A DNA stretch of 64,000 nt. It comes from Mesorhabditis belari. Taxonomy: Eukaryota; Nematoda; Chromadorea; Rhabditida; Rhabditidae. The position numbers were made by a program, and so were the translations under genes. How positions within the stretch are numbered: the first letter of the stretch is position 1; each line of letters begins with the position of its first letter. A model generated the notes under the pieces. The model was given only the letters and a program-made list of their open reading frames with translations. It was not told where the DNA came from and did no database searches. Shown piece by piece: positions 22,867-34,200 of the stretch. The stretch lies in contig CAUEEP010000724.1 in the NCBI GenBank assembly GCA_958450365.1, positions 620,001 through 684,000 of the forward strand, given 5' to 3'.

Positions 22867-23270
22867 TACCAAAAGCTGCAAAGAAACAAAAAAATTGTAA
22901 TTGTTCAATAGAAATAGAATAGAATAGAAATAGAAAACTTCAATAAAAAACGCACAAACGGTTTAACTGTTATGTTTAACAGGCTTAAAGTTAAAGCTAA
23001 CTAATCAATTTAAAAGATAGCTAAAAAGTAAAATAGCTTCTCCAAGGATTGGAGACAAGTCACGGATAAGACGAGTAAACTTTCTAAAAGCCACACCCCA
23101 TTGGAAAAATTGCAAAAGTGATTATCTCACTGGAAAATTAATTTATATAGCCAATATTTCACGAAGATCTTCAGCTAATTGATTGTGTAACTTGCAATAA
23201 GTGTCTAGCTACGGTAATAAAAGCGACACACAAATAGAATCGATTTCGATCTAGAATTTTTGGGACTATC

Positions 23271-23570
23271 GTGTTACCGTATTTCTTCGAATAGAAGACC
23301 GGGTAAAGAGTATCATCGCGTACTCCTGCGTAGCAGCCCTTTTTAAAATTTCTTTTCTGCATAAAAGCTTTCAATCAAGTGCTATAGAGCTGGAAAATGA
23401 CTCAAAAATCTGTTACCACATGTGGTATTTTTGAGTCATTTTCCAGCTCTATAGCACTTGATTGAAAGCTTTTATGCAGAAAAGGAATTTTAAAAAGGGC
23501 TGCTACGCAGGAGTACGTACGCGATGATACTCTTTACCCGGTCTTCTATTCGAAGAAATACGGTAAGATG
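23271..23570. mobile_element. Near-perfect foldback hairpin element
   Basis: The arms at about 23275-23406 and 23431-23568 are near-identical inverted copies (for example GCACTTGATTGAAAGCTTTT). They are separated by a short spacer with TTACCACATGTGG. A few mismatches and a 4-nt insertion (GTAC) distinguish the arms. No coding capacity is seen. Confidence 0.7.
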
Positions 23571-24261
23571 ATTTGGGTGGCCATGAAGAAGAAATTTGTC
23601 GCACCATGAAGCGGCCAAGTAGCTCGAATTCTCGAAGTACCGAGTTTTTGATTTTTTTTTTTCATTTTTGTATCACCCAGTTCTATCGAGGTTCATGAAA
23701 TGTAAAGAAAACAATTGCCAGGCCGATCTTCTTTGAGTGTCTTTCTTTCCCTTTACAAATCGGTCAGGTCACCGATATTTGTTCTCACTTATAGACTCGT
23801 CTCTTTTCTTTTTCTTCCAAATATCGGCTCTCATTTGCATCTCTCTTTTTTTTTTGCCCTTTTTTGGAGAGTCATTTCTGTCACTATCCACCCATCCCCT
23901 TCTCGACTTTATGACTCAACAACAAATATTGAGATTGGGTCAAATAAACTTTGAGCTTTGCGGATGGGCAGACTGGAAAGAGCTATGCAATGATTAGGCT
24001 CTTTTTAAGATGGGCTAGATGTAATATTGATGAAAAAATGATTGCTGAACTAGGTATGTCATAAATTTACTGTATCAGTGACTTTCAAAAGAAGAATTTT
24101 TGGCCAGACTTTGTCAAATTTTGCTCCCTTACTTTACTATTATGGTTAGGCTAGCCAGACCAGACCAGGGTCAGATCCAGCTTAAATTTTAGATCAGACC
24201 CTGTCGGACTAACAAGGGAAGTGAACGAGCTTAAGGCGAGCTTTTGAATCGAGGCACAGAA

Positions 24262-24547
24262 CATTCGATGCAGAATTTCACGCTGATTCCGAATCTACTA
24301 TCTGTTTTTGTAAAATGGCTCTCCATCAAAAGTTACAAACATTTGAAATTTGTAGCCAAAAAATGAAATTTTTCTGGCTGAAATGGGATTCATAAGGCTT
24401 TTTCAGTGCCAGCCGAATGTGGACTGGCGGCGCAGTGGGTAGACGGATCCTATACGAAACGATTTCTTCATTTTCTTGCTTGGGGTCAATTCCATCCTTT
24501 GTTTTTCTTTTTAGATTCGGAATCGGCGCGAAATTCTGCATCGAATG
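24262..24547. mobile_element. TIR element with an internal tRNA-like module
   Basis: The terminal inverted repeats are CATTCGATGCAGAATTTC and its complement, extended by GATTCGGAATC-like sequence inside. Between them, GGCGCAGTGGGTAGACGG (box-A like) at about 24430 and GGGGTCAATTCC (a weak B box) at about 24482 resemble the internal promoter of a tRNA. It is a probable tRNA-derived element. Confidence 0.5.
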
Positions 24548-25509
24548 GTCTGGGTCTCGATCCAAAAGCTCACCTTAAGTTCGTTCACTTCCTTTATAAG
24601 CCTGTAAGCCTGTATGCTTGTAAGTCAACTGATCCTCGGACTCGTTTAGCACATCTTTACAGTAAGGTATGCTAATTCTAGCTTTGCTGGTCATTGGATA
24701 AACTAGATCTGGCACAGCATTAGTACTAGATTTAGTACTAGATTTAGTACTAGACTTAGTACAGTACTAGTTCTTCAGTACTGTACTAGGTCTAGTACTA
24801 AAAAGCTGTGCCAGATCTGACTCAGACTCTGAGACTGGAACAAGTCTAGTACTAGACTTAGAAGTAGAGCTAGACTTGTTAGTACTGAAACAAGTAGAGC
24901 TAGACTTGTTAGGATTGAAACAAGTAGAGCCCAGATATTCTCAAACCGTAGACGTATCGAACTATTACCGTAGACGTATCGAACTAGGCACTGTAATAGG
25001 TTTAAAAATTGAGCTACACCAAGTTGCTAGAAGATGGAATAAATCAAAATGAAAAATCTTAAACCCAGCACTGTAACAAGTATGTACCAGCACCATCGGC
25101 ACCAACGTTTCCCTAGTTTCTAGACATTTTTCACTCTCACCAATTACACAATGATTGATCAATGTATTTGGGGAGTGAAGGCAAAAAGGGATGGAGGGGA
25201 TGACCCGAAGTGGCCTCGGTTGACCCTGTTGCGCTCTCTCACACAAAAGAGGGGGTGGGACAATCACCCCTTCATAACAGCCATCCCCCATCCACCAGCT
25301 GTACCCATTCGAGAGAAAAAAAGGGGCACAGTCATCGTTCTGGTAACTCTCGCAATGCACATCTGAAGCTTCATCTTTTATTCCAATGTCAACTAAGCAA
25401 CCAAATGTCGACATTGCAAAACCGATGCCGATTTTCGGGTGAGTTTATCTAAAGATAAATTTTGTTCAAGCTGTTCAAGCTGGTTCTTTGGCGTGTGCTT
25501 TAGGTCGCA

Positions 25510-25905
25510 AAGATTACTGGTGCAATTAAGCTTGAGCATTTTGAACTTAAGCAGCTTGAGCTTAAGCAGCTTGAGCTTAAGCATCTTGAGCTGAAGCATC
25601 TTGAACTTAAGCAGCTTGAACTTAAGCAGCTTGAGCTTAAGCATCTTGAGCTTAAGCATTTTGAGCTTGAGCAGCTTGAGCTTAAGCAGCTTGAGCTTGA
25701 TCATTTTGAGCTTAAGCAGCTTGAGCTGAAGCATTCTTGAGCTGAAGCATCTTGAGCTTGAGCAGCTTGAGCTTAAGCAGCTTGGGCTTAAGCAGCTTGA
25801 GCTTAAGCAGCTTGAGCTTAAGCAGCTTGAGCTTAAGCAGCTTGAGCTTAAGCATTTTGAGCTTGATCATTTTGAACTTAAGCATTTTGAGCTTGAGCTT
25901 GGGGC
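25510..25905. repeat. 15-bp minisatellite (CTTAAGCAGCTTGAG)
   Basis: About 25 variable copies of a 15-bp unit with internal dyad symmetry. The array produces long open frames on both strands that are not genes. A smaller 22-bp repeat (GTTAATGACATAAAGCACA type, three copies) follows at 26030-26110. From 22867 to 25509 only the two foldback elements and a short CTAGATTTAGTA repeat (24715-24920) are seen. Confidence 0.8.
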
Positions 25906-26410
25906 CTAATATAGAGCTCAGAATACATTTTAAACCCTGAATCCAATCTCAAAGCAATCTTGATCAGGATCTTAATTTGTATTCGACTTAAAAACGGATA
26001 CTGGCACCAGGCAACGACCCAAAATGCACAAGTGGGCCAGAGCGTTAATGACATAAAGCACAGGTGTTAATGACATAAAGCACAAGTGTTAATGACATAA
26101 AGCACACGCCAAAGAACCATGTGCCACACTAAAAAGCTGCCACAGTCTAATAAGACAAGAAATACCGTACCCTAAACAATGTCGCGCTGACACGCGTATA
26201 AAAGGACACCTTCTTTCCCATTTAGTCAGATTTTTCTTTCATTGCTGGTGAAATTTGGGTTGGTGTTGGTTTCTTTTGTTCGCTTTCTTTTTTCCAAGAT
26301 ACTTCCACAATTTTCATCCAAGTTATTTCTTTTTATCTCTGGAACAACACTTGTTTCATTGAAAAATGGAACAAGTGTTGCTTCATTGAAACATTATTAC
26401 ACGCTTTACC

Positions 26411-26545
26411 CCATATCTACTATATCTAAAAAGCAGAAGAGACGTTTGTCTTGTCGTTTGTTTGTCTGTTCGTCTGTGCGCAGCCATTGGCGCGGGCGGG
26501 GTTCCAATACGGTTCCTATTTTGATCTAATACGGTTCCAATACGG
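26411..26545 (+). other. Possible terminus of an unidentified TE
   Basis: The block CTAAAAAGCAGAAGAGACG, then TTTGTCTGTTCGTCTG, resembles termini of some Helitron-type elements. It is followed by repeated CAATACGGTTC units. No matching 3' hairpin or helicase was found, so the call is tentative. Confidence 0.2.
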
Positions 26546-26859
26546 TTCCAATACGGGGCGCGGCTTAGATTGTGTGGAAAACGTGGACGTTAGTGAGCGT
26601 TTTCCGCTGATGTATTGAATAAACTTGATTTTGTTATTCATTCAAGCGAAAGCACAGCTCTAGCAACGTCTAGTTCGTCTAGAGCTACGTCTAGTTCACT
26701 TCGTAGCTAATAATTCGTAAGACATAGTTTAGTTTTGATAAACCAGTGCTACTTACAGCTAGAACAAACAGAGCAACTAAGCACACAAAGCGCAACTAAA
26801 GTAAAATCAGAGTCAAGAAGTCAAGTCAGTACTAGAATCAAATCTAAAGCATGAATATA

Positions 26860-28121
26860 TTAGGTTGTCGGATTATGAATTGCCGTTTTTATCAAAAAGT
26901 AATTTTATTATAAAATCAATACAAAAATAATTTAATCTAAAAGGTATTCTCCATCGGTATCTATGACATATCGCTAACGTCCACGCAAAGAATGAATGCC
27001 CTTGTTGAAGAACTCGACCGGCTGTGACTCAAAGAAATTGGCCACCCAAATTTGGACTTCATCGCGGTTTTTGAATTTTTTTTCGACCAAGGAATGCTGC
27101 ATCGACCGGAACAAAGGGTAATCAGATGGCGCAAGGTCTGGGCTATATGGCGGGTGAGGCAGAAGTTCCCAGCCCAATTCTTCAATTTTTTTGAGAGTTA
27201 CTTTTGCGGTGTGTGGATGCGCGTTGTCATGGAGCAATTTTGTTGACGCTGTTTCCACTCCCTGTCGACGAAGCGATTGATCGACGCGGCTTAATTGTTC
27301 TTTGTAGAGGTCCGCATTAACCGTTTGACCAGAATTTAGCACTTCAAAATGCACCAATCCTTTGCTATTCCACCAAACACATAGCATCACCTTTTTGCCA
27401 TGGATGTCTGGTTTTGGAGTCGGTTTTGAGGTTTGTCCAGGGTCCAACCATTGTCGTTTTCTAGTGGTATTATCAAAGGATATCCACTTTTCATCAGACG
27501 TGACAATCGACTCAAAAAACCACTGTTCTTGGCTTGACGCAAAAGAATTCCGGCCATATTGATTCGCGTTGTTTTGCTCAAATCGCTTAGTTCATGAGGC
27601 ACCCATTTACCGCATTTATTCACCTTACCAATGGCATGCAAGTGGTCAGCAATGGTGGAATGATGACAACCGAACCTCTCAGCAAGTTCTCGTGTCGTTT
27701 GGGCAGGATCAGAATCGATGGCTGCTTTAAGTTCCTCATCGTCCACAGTTTTTGGTCGCCTCTCATGTTCTTTGTCTTCAAGGCTCTCGTCGCCGTCCCG
27801 AAAGCGCTGAAACCAATTGCGACATTGACGTTCGTTGATAACATCTTCTCCGAATGCATTGCTGATAGAGCGATGGGATTCTGCCGCTGTTTTTCTTTGT
27901 TTGAAGTCGTACAACAAACAAATCCGCATTTTATTTTTGATGTCGTTCATTTCCTAAGACAAATTTATATTAAAAATCTAAGCAAATATAGACGAATAAT
28001 ATATCAATCGACGCGGCATAAAACGCTCTTTAATATAGTTAAAAAAAGTACCACAAAAATTTATTTGAAAAAAAAATACAAAGCAAAAAAGACAACGGCA
28101 ATTCATAATCCGACAACCTAA
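26860..28121 (-). mobile_element. mariner transposon, nearly intact
   Basis: The 27-28-bp terminal inverted repeats start TTAGGTTGTCGGATTATGAA. They are flanked by TA target duplications (26858-26859 and 28122-28123), giving a 1262-bp element. The single reading frame on the minus strand encodes a mariner transposase with two lesions, described separately. Confidence 0.92.
26932..27950 (-). pseudogene. mariner transposase (D,D34D type), frameshifted
   Basis: The frame opens with MNDIKNKMRICLLYDF, and helix-turn-helix regions include QCRNWFQRFRDGD. Catalytic motifs are TSDEKW, HDNAHPHTA and YSPDLAPSDY. Two lesions are seen: a one-base loss in a T run near 27514, which breaks the frame just before TSDEKW, and an in-frame TAG near 26977 where the family has Trp. 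The protein would otherwise be about 340 residues. It is inactive unless corrected, but very young-looking. Confidence 0.9.
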
Positions 28122-28245
28122 TAATAATCAAATAATCACAAAGCATGATTATAATAATCACAAAGCATGATTATAATAATCACAAAGCATAATCACAATC
28201 TTTTCCAGCTCAACCACCCTCTTCCCGCCATCACTTCTCCCATCA

Positions 28246-31200
28246 ATGATGCGATCTCTCATCATGCCTTTCCCCTCTCATGTCGCAAATCTTCTGCATT
28301 CAAATTTACCCTTTCTTCAAATACCGGTATCTATCATCAGCTTTTTCCGATGTTAAACTGGTTTTTTAGAAGCTAGCTGATGCAGCAGCCGTCCCTCAAA
28401 TGCAACTTCCTCAACAGCTCGCCTCATTAACCTCTTTGATAAACGCGACGAATCCAGAAGTGACATCATTAACTGTACGTTTAGAAGAAGTTTTGTTAGA
28501 AGAAGAACTGTACGTTTAGAAGAAGTAATATATAAATGTAATCTAGTAATCTTATATCCTTTAAATCTACAGTAATCTTACAGTAATCTGTAGCAATCTT
28601 ATGATAATCTCTAGTGATCATCGAATTGTAGAGTTTACAGTAATCGGAAAGTCTACAGTAGTCTAAAAACTTACAGTAATTTAAAACCTACAGTAATCTA
28701 GTAATCTAGCATCTACAGTAATCTTATAAGTTATAATCATCTACAGTAAACTTGTCACTACATTTGAGTAATCAACAGTATGCTTACAAGCTACAGTATT
28801 CTACAATAGTTTTCAGTAGTCTTACAGTCTACAGTAACCTTGACTTCTTCTTTCTTTCTTCTTCCTCCTTGTCTGTCCTTCTTTCTTTCTTCCTTTCTTC
28901 TTCCACTTGTCTTTCCTTCTTTCTTTCTTCTTCCCCTTATCTGTCCTTCTTTCTTTCTTCTTCCCCCTGTTTTCCTTCTCTCTCTTGGCAAGTTAAGGCA
29001 CCAAATAGCTTAGTGATTAGAGGAATTTCCCGGAAAGCAAAAGGTAAAAGGTCGAGGGTTGAATCCTCTTCGGAAATCCACTTTTTCTTGCCAATTCCTT
29101 CACTTCTTTATTAAGAATACAGCTTTACTAAGAATAAGAATAAGTATTACAGCAATGTTCAGTATCGAATTTTTAGGAAGAACTTCCGAAAACGATCGAA
29201 GAACCACCAGTGAAACGAATCAAAGTCGAGACCGAGGATGGTGAGGGGAAATTCGATCGAACAACCACCCCGCACAGCCACGCGTCAAGCACCTATTCAC
29301 CATCACAGGTACAAGATATCTAATCTAAAGCTTATATACCTAAAGTATCCATTCAGGAATCCACTCCTCAGCCCTCACCAGCGCGTAAACTCGGCAAGTC
29401 GATTCCCGAGGAGAAAAAGGTGGGTTCATTTTGAAAATCTAACGCTAGATAGATTCTAATTTACATATACTTTAAGTTCTAAAGTTTATATAATAAAGTT
29501 TATATTCTAAAGTTTATATATAATAAAGTTAATATAATAAACTTTTATTGTACGTGTATTTTGACGTTACTTTTACTCTATAATAACCTAAGCTTAAGCC
29601 TTGATCAAATCATTGTTTTGCCTTGTTTTGCCTTGTTTTATGACTTGCTCATTCATCAACTTTTGATTTATTTTAAAAAAAGCTATATAATTTGAGGTTT
29701 TTCAAAACACTTATGCTATTCATTGAGCTCAATCCTGGCCCAATAATGGCCCAATACTGGCCCAAAACTGGCTCAATCCTGGCTCAATCCTGGCCCAATA
29801 CTGGCTCAATCCTGGCTCAATACTGACCCAATCCTGGCTCAATCCTGGCTCAATCCTGGCTCAATCCTGGCTCAATACTGGCTCAATCCTGGCTCAATCC
29901 TGGCTCAATCCTGGCTCAATACTGGCTCAATCCTGGCTCAATCCTGGCTCAATCCTGGCTCAATACTGACCCAATCCTGACCCAATACTTTTTAGCTTTT
30001 TAAATAAAGTTGTAAGCTTCAAACAATCAGTTACTTGCTTGCATCTTACAGACTTCTTACCCTTCTCCTTCTCCTTAAGACATTCTTCAAGATTTGAAAG
30101 TGTTGCTCTTTCAACTTTCAAATGCTCTAGATCAAGTTCCTCATATTGAAATTCAAAGAAACAGTTTAAAAACCAAGAATCTCTCACTTACTATCCTCAT
30201 CTACATTTTGAACTGTTTGAACTCTTACTGTTCTTACACTCTCCTTTCAATTACTCCTTCACAAGCAGCTGTGAAAGTGTTCTTTTCCCGAATGACCTCA
30301 CACAGGCAGATCCTTTAATTGTAAAGATTCGAATATTTTTTTTGTGTAATAGCTTTATCTTTTTTTTGTCTCTTTGAGAGATCTTGAATAAACGGTGCGC
30401 AACTGTGCACAGGTGTTCCCGATCTCTCTTCTCTCTTCCGGTGTCCTTTTGTAATCCCCGATAAGATAATATTTCAAAAAAAGAAACGGCAGTGCTTTGA
30501 ATGCTTTGAATTAACACAAAAAGGTGAAGATTGAATAAATTTATCGAAAGAAAACTGGATTGGATTAAAATTTTCTCAAAAGTAGCAAGTGTTATATAGA
30601 GAATTGTAGCCCTAATTCTTGGCTACATTTATCTATTAAAAGTTTCCCGATTGGACGTATACAACTCATTTAACAAGCGCTTGAATGAGCGCTAGTCACT
30701 AAAAATGGTCTATTTCTAAACTAGAACTAGTGTGCAGATGATCAAAATGTTTTGAGCTTGGTCTGGCTTTGAGCTTTGAGCTTTAAGGCTTTGAGCTTTA
30801 AGGCTTTGATCTTTAAGGCTTTGAGCTTTAAGGCTTTGAGCTTTAAGGCTTTGAGCTTTAAGGCTTTGAGCTTTAAGGCTTTGAGCTTTAAGGCTTTGAA
30901 AATTTCCGTTTTAAACATTTACATTAAACATTATAAGTCCGTTACATCACGTTGTAGCAATTAGCTTTGATTTAAAGGCTAATTGAAAGGCTAATGTTGA
31001 TTGATTGTTGATTGTTGATTAACAGTCTCAAAAGCCTGACTACTGATGTTATTCTAGATAAAAGGCGTTTAAATTGACCATGGAAAAACTCTCTAAACAG
31101 TCATTTCTATCAGTCATTTCTAAACAATCATTTAAAACAAAAGTGTCGGCATTTGTCTTTCACCAAAAGAGGTACCATTTAAGGGAGAAGGGCCTGTCCG

Positions 31201-34200
31201 CAATTATTCTAATCCTGTGACCCCTGTGAAGATTCCAACAAAAGAGATTGGGGCCAATTCTTTTCTGTTCTTTACATTCTTTTCTGTTCTTTACGTTCTT
31301 TCCATTCTTTTCCCTTCTTTTCTCTTCTTTTCCCTTCTTTTCATTCATCGCCTCTCAATAATTACGACCCTTTTTGGATTGTATAACTGGGGTTAGTCTC
31401 GGTATAGAGAATTAGAATTTAGCGATCACTCTGGCTACCAGTTGGGAACAGAGAATTAGAATTTAGCGATCACTCTGGCCACCAGTTGGGAACAGAGAAT
31501 TAGAATTTAGCGATCACTCTGGCTACCAGTTGGGAACAGAGAATTAGAATTTAGCGATCACTCTGGCTACCAGTTGGGAACAGAGAATTAGAATTTAGCG
31601 ATCACTCTGGCCACCAGTTGGGAACAGATTTTTAAGGGCTTCGTTTGAAAATAAAGAGAAATCTCTTAAGGTTTATGTTCAAGCAGGTTCAAAAAGCAAA
31701 TTTTCGGGTAGCCGAATTCATTTAGAAGTTTAATTCGATTAAACACCGAGTTTCGATTGATAGACTCAATGAAATGAACACCGCCAATCGATTTTCAGAC
31801 CCAGAAAACCCACGGGTACAAATTTACAGCTAAATATCTTCTTCTTGTGCCATTTACAAAGTGAAATAAAAATCCCCATAAATGAGCTGTTTGCTATCTT
31901 CAACTCTTGTATTGAGCTTACTTGGTGTCACCAGAATGTCAGTGGTAGAGCTTGAGTTTTTGGGACAACCCTGAGCCGGACTAGGTCGCTCCATATCTGG
32001 CAATGCTCGCAAAATCATTCATTACAAACTGTTGTTTCAAGATCGGGCTTCTGTTGGCTTTGTAATCTAGTTTAGTGTGAACTTTGTTCTATTTTGTGAA
32101 TCAGCAATGACAGAGTCAGTTTCTTTCTTGCTTCCTTGCTTTCTTGCTTCCTTGCTTTCTTGCTTTCTTACTTTCTTGCCTCCTTGCTTCCTTACTTTCC
32201 TACTTTCTTACTTTCTTGCTTTCTCGCTTCATTCTGCCACCAGTTGGTAGCATACATTGACAAAAGGACAAAGGATTTGGATCTGGGAAAGGAGAGACGA
32301 AAAATAGTATAGATCTTGGAGAGAGACTGGGGATTACCGTCGGGTCACCACGTCCATTCACAGTCAGCCCAGTTCCCCCAAGGGTCCTATGCAAATTTCT
32401 CGCATCCCATCGGCGCTTTGTTCTGTTTTTGTCTGTGCGACGGGATCCTTGATATATTGAGCGAATGGATTGAGGGAGCAACTGTGGCATATCTATGAAT
32501 TTCTAAAAAACTGCTTCAACTCAGGATATAGTCAATCAAAGTAGTAAAATAAAACAAAGTTTGAATGCAATAGAAAAAGAAAGACTGTGCAATGCAATAG
32601 AAAAAGATATGAGTTCTTCCAAAAGCAATTTTACCGAGCCAGTCTAGACAGAATCAGGGTCTAACTTTGCCTAATTGACGACAAGTGCCTGAACCGGTTA
32701 GAAGGAAGGCATGGACTTCTGGACTGGCCTAAGCTCCTCTGGACCCGGGTCTAACTTTGCCTAATTGACGACAAGTGCCTGAACCGGTTAGAAGGAAGGC
32801 ATGGACTTCTGGACTGACCTAGGCTCCCCTGGTCCCCGGGTCCATTAAACTATTTATCATCCACATCATATCTACAGGGTATCTCAAAATTATGAAGTGG
32901 AAATTCGATCATTTATCTTTTGTTCATTTTCAAGCTATTTTTATAGATACCTTAAAAATCATTTAACAATCATTGAATCTAATAAAAAAAAATCGCGCGA
33001 TGATGTCAACTTGCTAAATTGTTTCTCTCTTCGATACGAACAGGACCAAGCCAATCTCTACAATCACAAAAGCGGGCAAAACGATCAACCAAAGCAAGTG
33101 GTCAAGAAGGAGGAGCTCTTCAATCTACTGATGGATACTCACAAACGACTAGGACAGAACATCATTCTTCAAAGTGGCCTCCTTTAGCTTGAATATATTT
33201 TCATAATCGTTTTGGAAAGTCATCCATGACCTTTTTGATGACTAATATCGTCCCAAGCTTTCTCCAAATCCTTCTTCAAAGACTGAATTGATGTGTGAGG
33301 CTTGCAACAAGGCTTGCAACAAGCCTTAGACTGCAAGATTGACCAAATGCTGTAATCCAGAAAATCCGACGAGTTGGACAGGCACACCTTCGATTCATAC
33401 ATCCATTTATGCAATTGCAATCAGTCAAAGACTCGGCTCCAACAATTTTGCGTCCAGCGTGTCCTAGTCGTTTGTGAGTATCCATCAGTAGATTGAAGAG
33501 CTCCTCCTTCTTGACCACTTGCTTTGGTTGATCGTTTTGCCCGCTTTTGTGATTGTAGAGATTGGCTTGGTCCTGTTCGTATCGAAGAGAGAAACAATTT
33601 AGCAAGTTGACATCATCGCGCGATTTTTTTCCTTCTTATCGTTTCCCTCGATGAATTCTTTGATTTTCGCGACAATTTCATCGTATTTGTCTTGCAAAAA
33701 GCCTTAGACTACAAGATCGACCAAATGCTGTAATCCAAAACATTCAAAACAATTGAATGGTCATTCTCCTGGACTTTGAGTGCTTTTGTCAACTGTGATT
33801 CAATCAGGGAAATTCTTTGTGATCCAATCTTGCGTCTTGAGCTTCATGCAATTGAGCTCCGTTCTGCTGCATTCTAGTATTTAAAATCTAGCAATTTTTG
33901 CTGATTAAGCAGTTTAGTATCTAGCAATTTTGCAAAATCGATTTAGCAATTTTGGCAAGCAAGCAACATAAAGCTATTCAGTCAGCAAAAAAGCAAGCAT
34001 CGTTTGGAGCTATATTTTGCTAAATTTTGCCAATCCAAACTTGTGGAAGAAGCGTTAAAGCGTTGGTAGACCCGAGCCCAGGTCTAGGCCAAGTTCAAGC
34101 CTTGATTGTGGCTTCTGGCTCAGAGTCAAGCCTTGATTGTGGCTTCTGGCTCAGAGTCAAGCCTTGATTGTGGCTTCTGGCTCAGAGTCAAGCCTTGATT

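Noticed and set aside
24965..25414. 149-codon minus-strand ORF in the CCCH-bZIP spacer
   Set aside because: No recognisable domain, no splice context, and it overlaps a repeat-bordered low-complexity stretch; length alone is not enough.
31395..31627. CRISPR-like array of 44-bp repeats
   Set aside because: Units are directly adjacent with no unique spacers, and the genome is eukaryotic; it is a minisatellite.
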